DNA of 64,000 nt from Prado023 sp963753075 (GTDB lineage Bacteria > Actinomycetota > Actinomycetes > S36-B12 > CAIYMF01), in assembly GCA_963753075.1 (NCBI GenBank), contig CAVWAR010000008.1, positions 124,001 to 188,000 on the forward strand, given 5' to 3'. The translations under genes and the position numbers were made by a program. Shown here piece by piece: positions 7,826 through 20,300 of this stretch. The first letter of the stretch is position 1; each line of letters begins with the position of its first letter. The notes below the pieces were generated by a model. It saw only the letters and a list, made by a program, of their open reading frames with translations. It did not search any database and had not been told where the DNA came from.

Positions 7826-9373
7826 TCAGTCGTTGCGGGGTTCGGCGCGGGACTCGTTGCGCTCGGCCTTGGGCTCCGGTAGCGGCAGCGTGGGCTGGTC
7901 GCTGAGGAAGCCGCCGCCGCGGCGCACGTGGATCCCCGGGCTCGGCAGGAACCTGGTGGAGAGCTCCCGCGCCTTCTCCGTCAGGCCCGCGGCGAGGTAC
8001 AGGGCCACAGCATGGGCGAGGTCGCGCTCGGCGGCCGCGACCCGGGGTCCGCTGCGGGAGGCGACCCGCGACAACCCGCGCATCTCGTAGAGCTCGGCCC
8101 GTTCGGCGACCATCTCGGCCTCGGCAGCCAGGCGCAGGCCGTCCTCGGCCGCGCGGGCAGCCATCGCGCGTCGGCCCGTGGCCAGCAGGGCCTTCGCGCG
8201 CAGGGCCGCCGACTGGACTGCCGCAGCCTTCTCGATCGTCTCCGGGTCCTGCGCGTCAAGGGCCTCGAGCGCCTGAGCCGGGCGGTCCAGCTCGATGAGA
8301 TTCCGGGCGAGGTGGTTGCTGATGTCGCCGATCAGCCATGTGACGTCTGCCTGCGTGGCCTTCGCGACCAGGTTGGCGTTGAGTTCGGCAGCCTCAGCGA
8401 GCTGGCCGGTCCGGGCCAGCAGGACCGCTCGGTTGGCATCGCTGAGGATCACCTGGGCGTCGTGCCCGAGTGCGTCGAATACTGCGCGTACGCGTCGGTA
8501 GAGCTCGTCGGCGTCCTCGAACTGGCTCAGGGAGGTCAGCGCATTGGCCGCCTCCAGGTCGCACCGGGCGCGGCCCTCCAGCTCCTCGAGCTCGTCGAAG
8601 AGCTCCGCGGCGATGCTCAGGTGAGACAGCGCCTCCTCGAACTGCCCGACCAGCCGAAGGGTCCATCCGAGTCGATAGTTGGCGTAGGCGATCCGGGGCA
8701 CATCGCGTTGCGCCTCACGGACGTTCAGCGCCGCCCGCAGCCGCTCGAGCGCCTCCTCGGCGCGGCCCAGGTCGATCAGCGCTGCGGCGGCTCGATCGTC
8801 GGCCCACGGGACGGCCCCCGGCTCCTCGCCGGTCCGGAACAGCGCCCGGGCATGGTCGAAGGTCTCCAGGGACTCCTCGCTGCGGTTGAGCCGGCCCAGC
8901 GCCTCACCCAGCGACATCCACATACGTCCCGCCTCGTCGGGGGCCTCCTCGCTCTCGAAGAGTCGGGCGGCACTGGACCAGTGCTCCAGCGAGGTGGTGT
9001 CATCACCGAGGTCGGAGAACGCTGCGGCGACCATGCCGTGGCACTCGGCGATCTCCGCCGGTTCCCCGTTCGCGCGGAGCAGGTCAGCGGCCTCCATGGC
9101 GACCTCGATGAGTTCCTTGGTCCGGCCGAGCCTCCTCAGCCCGGCAGCCTGCCCGAAGAGGCTTCGGGCAGTGAGGAGTTCGTCGCCCACCTCTCGTGCC
9201 TGGACGGCGGCGGACTCCGCCAACGCCACCGACTGCTCGTACTCCCGGTCCGAGAATGCGCGCCCGCCCAGTTCGTGCAGGATGCGCGCTCGGTCGACCC
9301 CGGAGGCCTCGTTCAGCATCTCCCAGAGCTCGTCCTCGGTGGCCTCATCGGGCGTCAGGTCGTCGTCATCCAT
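7826..9373 (-). CDS. Tetratricopeptide-repeat protein
   Basis: A 515-residue soluble protein made almost entirely of ~34-40-residue helical hairpins with TPR signatures (for example AIAECHGMVAAAFSDLGDDT, GRMWMSLGEALGRLNRSEES, RIAYANYRLGWTLRLVGQFE). I count roughly ten repeats between residues 30 and 450. No enzymatic domain, signal peptide or membrane span is visible. The N-terminus is acidic (MDDDDLTPDEATEDE) and the C-terminus is charged. TPR arrays bind other proteins; the partner is unknown. I chose the ATG at 9373, 7 nt after GATGCT; an in-frame ATG at 9385 adds four residues. It is divergent from apt, 56 bp away. Confidence 0.8.
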   Translation of the reverse strand: MDDDDLTPDEATEDELWEMLNEASGVDRARILHELGGRAFSDREYEQSVALAESAAVQAREVGDELLTARSLFGQAAGLRRLGRTKELIEVAMEAADLLRANGEPAEIAECHGMVAAAFSDLGDDTTSLEHWSSAARLFESEEAPDEAGRMWMSLGEALGRLNRSEESLETFDHARALFRTGEEPGAVPWADDRAAAALIDLGRAEEALERLRAALNVREAQRDVPRIAYANYRLGWTLRLVGQFEEALSHLSIAAELFDELEELEGRARCDLEAANALTSLSQFEDADELYRRVRAVFDALGHDAQVILSDANRAVLLARTGQLAEAAELNANLVAKATQADVTWLIGDISNHLARNLIELDRPAQALEALDAQDPETIEKAAAVQSAALRAKALLATGRRAMAARAAEDGLRLAAEAEMVAERAELYEMRGLSRVASRSGPRVAAAERDLAHAVALYLAAGLTEKARELSTRFLPSPGIHVRRGGGFLSDQPTLPLPEPKAERNESRAEPRND

Positions 9374-9429
9374 CGGGCCTAGCATCCCCCACGCGCGACG
9401 ATGATGCCGCCACGGGGCAGAATCGGGGC

Positions 9430-10065
9430 GTGAGCGAGCAGGCGACCCCGCACGCAGGAACGAGCCAGCGCCCGGCCTCCACGCGCGGCCCCAGCGGTGC
9501 TCGATCGCCGGCCGCGGCGCTGAGCCCCGAGGAGCGGATGGCCCGGATCCAGTCCCTGATGCGCGACGTCCCGGACTTCCCCAAGCCGGGCATCCTGTTC
9601 CGCGACGTCACCACTGTGCTGCGCGACCCTGTGGCCTGGCGGGCCACGGTCGACCAGCTCTGCGATGCTGTGGATGGCTGGGACTTCGACGTGGTCGTCG
9701 GCATCGAGTCCCGCGGGTTCATCCTCGGTTCCGCGATGGCCTACCAGCTGGGAGTGGGCTTCGTCCCCGTGCGAAAGCCCGGCAAGCTACCGGCAGCCGT
9801 GCACGCGGTGGACTACGAGTTGGAGTACGGGCTGGACTCGTTGGAGATCCACCAGGACGCCCTCGACCGGGATCATCGGGCGCTCGTGGTGGACGACCTG
9901 CTGGCCACGGGCGGGACTGCGGCAGCCACGATCGCCCTGGTGCAGGCCGCGGGTGGGACCGTCGCCGGCACCTGCGTGCTCGTCGAACTGGCAGAGCTGG
10001 GTGGACGCGCCGCCCTTGCGGCTGCGGCCGACGGTGCCGAGTTCGCAGCACTCCTGCAGTACTGA
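9430..10065 (+). CDS. apt: Adenine phosphoribosyltransferase
   Basis: Purine salvage: adenine + PRPP gives AMP + PPi in the cytoplasm. The core matches Apt throughout: RDVPDFPKPGILFRDVTTVL, VVGIESRGFILGSAMAYQLG, FVPVRKPGKLP and the PRPP loop VVDDLLATGGT (residues ~153-163). Total length from the GTG at 9430 is 211 residues; the first ~36 are a Ser/Pro/Ala-rich extension that most Apt proteins lack. An ATG at 9538 (MARIQSLMRD) would give the usual length. I favour the GTG because CAGAAT lies exactly 6 nt upstream, a leaderless arrangement seen repeatedly here, but this is not decisive. Confidence 0.93.
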   Translation: MSEQATPHAGTSQRPASTRGPSGARSPAAALSPEERMARIQSLMRDVPDFPKPGILFRDVTTVLRDPVAWRATVDQLCDAVDGWDFDVVVGIESRGFILGSAMAYQLGVGFVPVRKPGKLPAAVHAVDYELEYGLDSLEIHQDALDRDHRALVVDDLLATGGTAAATIALVQAAGGTVAGTCVLVELAELGGRAALAAAADGAEFAALLQY

Positions 10066-10175
10066 CCCCCGGCCCGATGCGGCTCCCCCTGGGAGACGGC
10101 AACCCTGATCCCTCGCCCCCCGCAGCACCCAACACTCATCCGACCGCGCGCGGTCCCCGATTCCGAGGAGCCCCG

Positions 10176-11171
10176 ATGGACCCGCTGCTCAGCGACTGGT
10201 GCACGCGCCACCTGGGTAGCCCCGCTGTGGAGCAGTTCTTCGGGATGCAGAGGCTGTCCGCGGTCCATGGAGTCCGGCTGGCCGACGGCCGGGACGTAGC
10301 CCTGAAGGTGCGCGGCGCCCAGGACCGGCAGCAGGCGTGCACGATCGTGCACGAGGCGGTGTGGCGGGCGGGGATCCCGTGTCCGCGGCCGCTGGCGGGC
10401 CCGGCTGCCCTCGTTGTGGCCAACACCGCCGTGGGTATTCACGGCGGTCCGGGCAACGACGGTGTGGACGCCCGGATGCTGGTTGTGAACGCCGAGAGCT
10501 GGGAGGGCGAGGGAGTGGCTGCGGTCGGGGCGATCGGAGCCGCGGGCTACGCGCGACTCCTGGCTGAGATGGTCGCGGTTGCTCCGGCCGTCACGGACCT
10601 GCCGACCCTCGCACCGGCGACGCCGTGGCTCAACTGGGCGCACGGCGAACCCGGCCGGGTGTGGCCGCCGCCGGCCTCCGATCGTTGGGACCCACATCGC
10701 GTGGAGGACAGGATCGATCCGCTCGTGCCCGACGTGGCGGTCCGTGCCCGGGCCCGGCTCATGCGCCCGGATGTCGCCACCCTGCCTGTGGTCGCCGCGC
10801 ACGGTGACTTCGAGGCGCAGAACTGCCGTTGGGTCCCAGGCGTCGACGGGATTGACCGGCTGGTGATCCACGACTGGGACTCGGTGGTGGCGATGCCCGA
10901 GGCGGTCCTGGCCGGGAACTCGGCCTTCACCTACGTGTCGGTCGACGACTGTGAGATCTCCACCCGGGCCCAGAACGACGAGTTCCTCGACATGTACGCG
11001 CGAGTCCGTGGGCGTCCATGGAGCGACCTCGAGTGGCAGGTGGCGCATGCTGCGGGCGCGTGGGTGGGGGCGTACAACGCGGCCTTTGAGTACCTGAAGG
11101 GGGCCCCGGGACCCGTGACGGCTGGCCTGCGGGAACAGACAGGCTGGCGGCTCGGACGTGCGCACGCATAG
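10176..11171 (+). CDS. Aminoglycoside-phosphotransferase/choline-kinase-fold protein
   Basis: A 331-residue APH-fold kinase-like protein. The Brenner motif is AAHGDFEAQNCRW (catalytic Asp and the Asn) and the metal-binding IHDWDSV follows about 25 residues later. The N-lobe has DGRDVALKVRG with the expected lysine. Small-molecule phosphorylation is the family activity; this protein's substrate is unknown and a resistance role should not be assumed. The start is decided by GAGGAG 6 nt before the ATG at 10176; upstream in-frame starts lack such a site. It is 110 bp after apt and could be in the same transcript. Confidence 0.72.
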   Translation: MDPLLSDWCTRHLGSPAVEQFFGMQRLSAVHGVRLADGRDVALKVRGAQDRQQACTIVHEAVWRAGIPCPRPLAGPAALVVANTAVGIHGGPGNDGVDARMLVVNAESWEGEGVAAVGAIGAAGYARLLAEMVAVAPAVTDLPTLAPATPWLNWAHGEPGRVWPPPASDRWDPHRVEDRIDPLVPDVAVRARARLMRPDVATLPVVAAHGDFEAQNCRWVPGVDGIDRLVIHDWDSVVAMPEAVLAGNSAFTYVSVDDCEISTRAQNDEFLDMYARVRGRPWSDLEWQVAHAAGAWVGAYNAAFEYLKGAPGPVTAGLREQTGWRLGRAHA

Positions 11172-11316
11172 CGATCAGCGCCGGGCAGGGTGACGCGGAT
11201 GGGCAGGCCCGCATCCCGCAGTCGTCGCGATGACCACCAGAGGTTCGCTGGCCGTCAGCGCTCCGAGCTGCGGTCAGTGGCGATCGATGGCGGGCGCCGG
11301 CCGTTTCGGTTCGTGT

Positions 11317-11340
11317 TTGATCAATCACCGTGAGTAGCAT
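11317..11340 (+). promoter_or_regulatory. Promoter candidate of the giant surface protein gene
   Basis: The 228-bp gap before the gene at 11400 includes a locally AT-richer stretch with the palindrome TTGATCAA (11317-11324) and TAGCAT (11335-11340) as a possible -10. The 5' leader would be about 50-55 nt and carries GAGGGG 10 nt before the ATG. The rest of the gap shows nothing recognisable. Confidence 0.35.
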
Positions 11341-11399
11341 GGCCGAGCCGGCCGAGGGGGCTTGCTACCGATTGATGCTGCGTCGAGGGGTGCCCACGT

Positions 11400-14300
11400 A
11401 TGTTCCATGTCACGAGTGCTCCGGCGCGTGTGTTGTCGGTGCTGTTGTCCGTGGTGCTCTCGCTGCCGGCGATGCTGACGCTGGGTGTTCTCACGGCCGC
11501 ACCGGCGGCGGCCGTCGACCCGACGATCCAGATCGCGAAGGATGGGCCTTCCCAGGTCCTGGTCGGTGACACGGCGACCTACACGCTCACGGCAACGAAC
11601 CCCACGGGGGTCGACCAGGTCACGCAGTACAACCTGTCGTTCCGCGACGTCCTGCCCCCCGGTGTCGTGTACGAGGGCCCGACAACCCCGTCCAGTGCCG
11701 GTGACCCCACCGTCTACACCAACCGCCTGGATCCCGGTGATCCCGCTACCGAGTACCAGACGATGGTCTGGTCGAACGTCGCCGATCTGCAGATCAACTC
11801 GTCGGCGGACATCAGCTTCATCGTCCGTGCGGAGAAGGACCCCCTGCCGGTCGCCTCCGACTTCGCCAATCAGGCTGACGCCTACACGAACTCCGACCCG
11901 CGGTATGTCCCTAAGGTCGACCCCACCACCGGCGTGGTGGTGCCCGGTCCGACCAGCTACACGGCTTCCGCCACGGCGACCACGTCCAGCACGGGCGTCA
12001 CCGCCTTCACGATCGACAAGGGGAGCACGCCGAACCCCGAGGGCGAGCTGCAGCGGGGCGTCCACGACCACGTGGCCACCTACACGCTCACCGTGACGAA
12101 CAACCCGTCGTTCGCGACAGAGGCGATCGAGATCCGCGACTACCTGCCCGCCGGACTGGAGTTCCTGGGCTGCGGCGCCGTGGACAACTCGACCAACACC
12201 ACCCTCTACCCGAACAGCCGCGAGTACCCCAGCGCGCCGTCGCTGGCTGACACCCCTGCCGTGGGTGGCTGCAACGTGCCAGTCTCGGTGGAGACCGTGA
12301 CCGATCCCGCGCCCGACGCTGGCCGCACGTTCCCGCCCGGGGTGTACACGAAGGTCGCGTGGCAGCTCGGCGACCTGACCACCAGCCAGGTGCAGGAGAT
12401 CAGCTACCGGGCCGGCATCCCGCAACGGGCCAACACAGCCGGCTGGCAGGGCGCAGCCGCCCCGCCGGTCGCCGGGACCGGGGGCGCTCAACCGCCGCAG
12501 ACTGCGAATCTGGACAACAACACGGGTCCGTCCACCCGGGAGACCAGCACCGAGCAGTCGCTGCGGAACGTGGCTGTCGGCGACGGCCTCTACACCGGTC
12601 CGGTGAAGGACCAGCCCGGGCCTGGCCCGTTCGCCGTACAGAGCAGCACGGATCACACAGTCACGGCTGAGGATCTCGCCCTGCAGAAGTCGGTCGCGCC
12701 GGGCACGTTCGATGCTGGCCAGCTCGCGACCTATACGCTGAAGCTGCAGACCAGCGAGTACGTGACTGCGTCAGGCATCGTGATCACCGACGTGTTGCCG
12801 AACGGGGTCTGTCCGGTGTGGAGCACCCAGACGCCGACCGTGACGGGAACGCTCCCGGCCGAATGCGGCACCGGCGGCACCCCGTCGGGTGCGGATCCGA
12901 CGGGCGCGACGCTGGACTCCGTCACCCGCAACGCCAGCGGCACTTTCACGCTCATCTTCGAGCCGGTGACCGCTGGATCGAATGCGACCCCGACGATCAC
13001 CTACCAGGGCCGGATGCGCACGGTGTACACCGGCGGCAGCCTCGCGGGCCTGCCGACCAGCTCCGGGGACACCTACACCAACCGGGTGTCGCTGACGGGC
13101 ACCACGGATATCCGCACCGACATCGACGTCAACGCCCCCGCGCCGTCGGGACCGGAGGGCGTGCAGGACAGCTCCTCGGCCACCCAATCCTCGACCCAGC
13201 CCGTGATCGACAAGCGGATCAAGCCGAATGTCTCCGGAGCGGACGGCTACCGGTGCGAGCAGGGCACCGGGGTCTACGTCCCGGGGACAGCCGTGGCGAC
13301 GGCAGGAGCCGCAGAGTACGTGGACCCGTCCACGGCCGCCCCGCCCCTGACCCCTGACCAGATCGCGTTCCGGAAGGGCTCGGACGCCTGCTTCCTGCTG
13401 CGTGTGGAGTTCCCGAGCCAGTCCCAGACCCGCAACCCAGTCGTGACGGACTTCGTGCCAGCGGGCACCAGCTACGTGACCGGCAGCGCGGTCATCACCG
13501 ACAACTCGACCCTCACCGGCGGTGACGTGGCCTTCAGCCTCGACTCGGCCGGGAATCCCGTCTGGGCGGTCGGTGTCCCCTCGGCCGGGAACCGGTTCGC
13601 CCCCAAGTCAGCCGTGTTCGAGGCTGTCCTCGCCGTGTCGATCGATGAGGCTGCCGAGGGCGACACCCCGGACATCGTCGGCAACCTGATGAAGTTCCGT
13701 TCCGAGAACAGCGTCGGGCAGGCCATCTCACTGCGCGACGAGCTGGACTTCGAGATCGCACCGCTGCCCCCGGTGTCGCTGGTCAAGGGGATCTCCCGCA
13801 TCACTCCAGCGGTCCCGTCCGGGGCACCCGCCCAGGACATCAACGTGCCGCCCGCGGACCCGACCGATGTCGACGGCCGGACTGTGCGCGACGGCGACGT
13901 CGTGCAGTTCCGCATCGACGTGGCGAACACCAGCGACACGCTCGGGCCGGACTTCGAGTCCTCCGTGCGCACCCTCGAGGTCTGGGACACGCTGCCGACC
14001 GGGGCGCTGTGTGCGCAGGTGAGCAACGCAGTGCCGGCGGACAACCCGCCAGCCGTCACCACAACCTGCCTCGACCCGGGGGACGCCGGCTACCCCGCGT
14101 CACTGGCCGGAACCGACCGCTCGCTGCTGACGTGGCAGTTCGACATCTCCGACGACGAGGCGATCCCGGCGGGCGGGTCGACGACCCTGACCTACGACTT
14201 CGCCGTCCCCGACGAGGTCTCGGTCGCCACCGTCCTGACCGACGACGCGGGGATCCGCAGCTACCAGGCGTACACGAACCTGGTGGACCAGGCAGCCACC

Positions 14301-17300
14301 TACTATCCGATCGAGAACATCGACCCCTCCGTCCCCCTCCTGGATCGTGACGCACCCAAGGCCGATGACCCGTCGAACGTCGTCGTGGCGAATGTCGCAC
14401 TGACCAAGACCGGGACCACGTCGATCACTGAGGACAGCAACAACACGACAACCGAGGCCACGATCGGCGAGGTGGCGACCTACGCGGTGACCGCCACCGT
14501 CCCGTACGGCACGTCGGTCTACCGGGGCGTCCTCACCGACACACTGCCGAACGGACTCACGTATGTCTCCGCCGCCGCCGAGTACTCCACGGACGACGGG
14601 TCGACCTGGAGCCCCACCCTTCCGGCGGGCACCCTCCTGGCCAACTCCGGGCGGGATGTGACCCTGACTCTGCCCCCCTCCTACACCGCGGCCGCCGACG
14701 CCACACAGGACCACGTCTTCCGCGTCGTGATCAGTGCTCGGGTGACGACAACAAGCAGCAATGCCCAGGACCGCCGGCGCAACAACGTCGTCAGCTTCCA
14801 GAGCAAGGCGTCGACGGCGCTCGACGCGCCGGAGGTGACGGCGCCGCCCAGTCGCAGCTACCGGATCACGATCGTCGAGCCGGCACCCGCGTTGGGCAAG
14901 GTGGCAGACAAGGCTGAGGTCGGCGCGGGTGAGACCGTCACCTACACGCTCACCGCCAGCAATGCCGCGGGCCGGCCGCCGCTGCACGACACGTGGGTGA
15001 TCGACTGCCTGCCCGAGGGCCTCACGTTCGGCGACTACGTGCCCGCCAGTCGTTCCGACGTGCTCCCGCCCGAGCCGGGCACGGGAATCAACGGGTGCAC
15101 CGTCGGCCAGACCCGTCTCGCGTGGAGTCCCACATCCCCCAACCCGCCGGCGCCGGCCCCGCCACTGGCCTCCGGCACGCTGCTGGCGGGTCCCGCCAAC
15201 GAGGCGACGCTGGAGTACGTCGCCGTCGTGTCCAGCACGTCGGCCGGCCTCGAGTCCTACGTCAACAACGCCACCCTCACCGGCGGGACCCTGGCCGATG
15301 GTGGGACCGGACCCCAGACACCCCCGAACCCGCTCGAGCGTGTGTACAGCGTCCCCGCGTCGGAGAGCATCACCGTGCGCGGTGCCGGGACCGTCAAGCA
15401 GGTCACGCCGTCCGCGGCAACCATTGGCGAGACGGCGACCTGGACCATCCGAGTCGTCTATCCCGCCAACGTGAACTTCTACCGTGCAGCCGTCATCGAC
15501 GACGTGCGTCAGGGCATCGACATGTCCTCGATCTCGACCACGTCGGTCGAGTGCGTGACCCTGCCGGGCGACCCGTCGTGCGCGGTCGGGTCCGGTCCGC
15601 TGACCCCCGCTCCGGGTTCGGTGGCCGGCAGCACGTTGATCGGCTGGTACCTGGGGGACCTGCCTGCGGTTCCCTACGTCCGCGAGGTGGTGGTCACCTA
15701 CACCGGCCAGATCGCCGACATCCCGGCAAACAGCCGTGGCGATAGCCTCCTGGACCACGCCTCCGGCAACTGGTTCACCAGCCCCACCGCTGACGTCCCG
15801 ACGTCGGCGGACACGGTCTTCGATCGGGAGACCAACCTCGCCACGGCCACCGTCGTCGTGGAGGAACCCCTCGTCGCGATCGACAAGGCTGTTGCGCCCA
15901 GTGCCACGCCCGCACCTGGGGACGACTTCACCTACACCGTCACCGCCCGCAACCTCGCGGGCACCGACGTCTCGGACGCCTACGGGGTGGTCGTGAGCGA
16001 CGCGGTCCCCGTCGGCGTGGTCGTCGACACCTCGACCGTCTCGGGCTCCGGGATCTTCACCCCGCCCCCGGCACCGGCGGATCCGGCGCTGGGCGGGGGC
16101 ACCATCGTGTGGCCAGCAATCACCTCCCTTGCTCCGGGGGAGTCCCAGCCCTTCACCTACGAGGCCACTCTGGCCCCCTCGGCCTCGTTGACGGCCGCCG
16201 CGAAGGTCAACACCGCCACCGTGGTCGGGTACAACAGCCTCCCCGCCGACGCGGGGCGGGCATACACCGGCCCCTCGACCACCGAGTCCGTCACGCCGGC
16301 ACTGCCACGGGTGACCCCGACGAAGGTGACCCCCAACGGCCCGATCGCCTACGTCGACACGCCCTTCACCTGGCAGGTCACGCTGGAGAACACCGGTTCC
16401 GCGCGCGCCTACGAGGTTGAGGCGGTCGACACCCTGCCCCCGAACTGGGAGTACACCGCGACCTCAAGCGTGATCGTGGCCGGCTCGGCTGTGGCGCCCG
16501 TGCCCGTGCCCACGCTGGGCAGCAGTGGGCTCGGCAACCAAACCCTGACCTGGACCGGCCTCGGGGCCATCGACCCGGCCCAGACCATCGTCGTGACGTT
16601 CACCGCAACCCCCCAGCCCGCGGCACTGGTCGATCCCGGAGTGGGGTCGTCGGTGGCGCACACCAACACCATCGCGACGACGGCCGAGGACGCCACCGGC
16701 GCCCCGGGCAGCGCCGCTGGCCCATACAACGACCCCCCCGCGGCTGCCGACGCCCGGATCGACTCCGCCGACCTCGTGCTCGACAAGGACCATGTCGGAA
16801 CACCCGTGGCTGGGCAGAACTTCGACTGGACCATCGCGGTGACCAACGACGGCCCCGACCCGTCGGTCGGACCGTTCACTGTCACCGACACGGTTGAGGC
16901 GCCGATGACCCTGGTCAGCGCGACCGGTACCGGGTGGGACTGCTCGGCAACCGGGGCCGACGTGACCTGCACCCGCACCAACGCCGCCGACCTGCTCGCC
17001 GCAGGTGATTCGTTCCCGCCCATCACCATGCGAGTGGCGATCCCGAGCGACGCAGCGGCACCGTCGACGCTGAGCAACACCGCTGAGGTCAGCGCCGCCA
17101 CCCATGACCCAACCCCGGCCAACAACATCGATACGGACACGGCCGAACTGACAGCCGAGGCTGATCTGGCGATCACGAAGGCACGTTCGGGTCCACTGGA
17201 GGCCGGGCGTCCGGTCACCTACACCCTCGACGTGTCCAACCTGGGCCCGTCCTCCTCACGCGGCCCGATCACCGTGACGGACGCCGTCCCGGCGGGCACG

Positions 17301-20300
17301 ACCTTCGCCTCGGCCTCGGGGACGGGGTGGGCCTGCCCCGCGGACGGTGCGGTGGTCGCCACGATCACCTGCATCCGGGCCAGCGACCTGCTCGCCGGCC
17401 AGGCCGCCGCGCAGATCACGGTCGCCCTGGAGGTCGCCAGCTCCTTCGCCGGGGACCTGACGAACACCGCTGAGGTCAGCGGGACCACGCCGGACCCGGT
17501 CGACGCGAACAACACCTCCTCGGTCACGGGGACGGTGGCCACGAATGCCGACATCGCGATCGAGAAGACCCACGGCGGGGACTTCACCCCGGGCACGGAC
17601 ACCGGGAACTCCTACACATTCACCGTGACCAACTTCGGGCCTGCCGATGCCGCGGCGCCCGTACGGGTCGTGGACATCCTGCCGGAGCATCTGTCCTACA
17701 CGGGAGCGAAGACCGACGTGGACGGGTCCTGGACCTGCGTGGCCAGCCCGGCCGCAGCTCCTACCGCGCCGGATCGCCAGACCGTCACCTGCACGCTCAC
17801 CGGCGACCTCGCCCTGGGTGAGACGGTCGAGGTCCAGATCGAGATCGCCGTCGAGGTGACGGCACCTGCCGATGGGGAGTTCGTCAACACCGCCACCGTG
17901 AGCAGTGCGACCACAGATCCGAACCTCGCGAACAACGAGAGCACCGACCGGACCGACTTCGACTCCGAGGCGGACCTGGCTATCGCCAAGACGCCCGCGA
18001 CGCAGAGGGTCGTGGCCGGAGAGCCGGCGACGTGGAGCCTGGCGGTGACGAACAACGGCCCCTCGAACTCGGTTGGCCCGACAGAGGTCACCGATGTGCT
18101 GCCCGCGGGCATGACACTGGTGTCGGCGCAGGGCAGCGGGTGGGACTCCTGCACCACGGTGGACCAGACGGTCACCTGCAGCCATCCGGCCGGGGTTGCT
18201 GCCGGCGGCGATCTGCCTCCCATCACGGTCATTGCCACGGTCCTGCCCTCGGCTGGACCGGCGACCCTGGTGAACTCCGCCAGCGTCGACGGGCCGACTT
18301 CCGACCCGGACCTGACGAACAACACCGATGAGGCGGAGGTCACGGTCGTTGACGAGGTTGACCTGGCGATCGTCAAGACGTTCACCGGGTCCAACCCGGT
18401 GGCCGCCGGTGCGACCACCACGTTCTCCCTCGCGGTGGACAACAGCGGGCCGAGCGACGCCGACGGGGTGATCGTCGGCGACGCGCTGCCGGCCGGGCTC
18501 ACACTGGTCAGCGCAACAGGCGACGGCTGGACGTGCACGGATGTCGGCCAGGTCGTCTCCTGCGCCCGGCCGTCCCTGGCCGCCGGGTCCTCGGCAGCGG
18601 CGATCACCCTGACGGCCGAGGTCGACTCCGGCTTCCCCGTCGGCGTCATCGAGAACACGGCGACGGTCACCTCGGCGACCACAGATGTGGATCCGTCCAA
18701 CAACAGCTCCACCGATCGGTTCGCCGTCGCGGTGAGTGCTGACCTGGTCCTGGCCAAGTCCCACGACAAGGACGTCGAAGCTGTCGCGGGGCAGGAGTTC
18801 ACGTTCGACATCGCGGTGCGCAACGCAGGACCGTCGGATGCACAACCGGACATCGTGGTGACGGACTCGCTGCCCGCTGGCCTGTCCTACGTGTCCAACG
18901 GGTCCGGCTGGACGTGCACGACCAGCGGCACACCGGCGGTTGACGAGGTGGTCGAGTGCACCCTCGACGGCGGCGAGGCGCTGATCGCGGGGGCCGCTGC
19001 CCCGGTGCTGACGCTCACGACGCTGATCGGCGCGGACACAGACCCCGGGGAAGTGACCAACACAGCTGAGGTGTCGTCATCCACGCCGGATCCCGCGCCG
19101 GGCAACAACTCCGACAACGACGCGATCAACGTGACCACGCTGGCCGACCTGGTCGTGGCCAAGTCGCACACTGGTGCGGCGATGATCGGCAGCGACCTCG
19201 AGTTCACGCTCGCGGTGTCCAACCTCGGGCCGTCGGAGGCGCGGTCGGTGACGATGGTCGACACACTTCCCGCTGGGTTGACGTACGTCTCGGCGGTGGG
19301 GGCTGACTGGACGTGTGCTGCGGTCGATCAGGTGGTCACCTGTGAGCTGGGCGCGCCGTTGGCGCCGCTGGCCGACGCGGCGCCCATCGCGCTGACCGTG
19401 GCGGTCGGACCAGAGTCCTACCCCGAGGCTCAGAACGTGGTTGTCGGCTCGACCGCAACGCCCGAGGTGACCACCGACAACAACACCGCCAAGGACGCGG
19501 TGGACGTCCCGCCGCTGGTCGACCTGGCCCTCGACAAGTCACACACCGGCGACTTCACGGTCGGCCAGGAGGGCACGTACACCCTCACCCTCACCAACAA
19601 GGGGCCGACATCGGACCCCGGACCGCAGACGATCACCGACACACTGCCCACGGGCCTGACCTACGTCGAGGCAGCCGGCACGGACTGGGCGTGCACGGTG
19701 GCCGGGCAGGACGTCACATGCACGCGCGGCGTGGAACTGGAGGTGGGCGCGACAACTTCGGTCGCACTCGCAGTGCTCGCCGGGCCCGCTGCTGCACCCT
19801 CCGTGGTCAACACCGCCTCGGTCGTCACGCCCTCGACGGAGACGACGACGGAGAACAACACGGACACCGACGCCACGGCCGTGATGCCCGTGTCGATCCT
19901 CACGATCACCAAGGAGGTGCTCGACATCGACGGTGATGTGGTCACCTACGAGATCGCGGTGAGCAACACCGGACCCAACGCGACAACCACGCCGATCATC
20001 GTGACCGACTCGCTGCCCAACGGCCTCGAGCTCGTCGCCGTGTCGGGTGATGGATGGACATGCACCGAGGCCCAGGTCGTGACATGCACGTACGCCGCCT
20101 CCCTTCCCGTGGGGGAGTCGGCGGCTTTCGAGCTGACAGCACGGCTCACGGCGGATCCCGGTACCGAGGTCGTCAACGTGGCTTCGGTCATCAGCGGAGG
20201 GCCGGACGGTGTGGTCGTCAGTGACGACGCCGCCGTTGTCTCGCCGGACGCGACCGGTGGCTCCAGTGGTTCGGGCGGCGGATCCTCGAGCGGTGGGCTC

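Noticed and set aside
12052..12670. Short overlapping frames inside the giant surface-protein gene.
   Set aside because: The 3000-codon frame with signal peptide, repeats and sorting signal explains the region.
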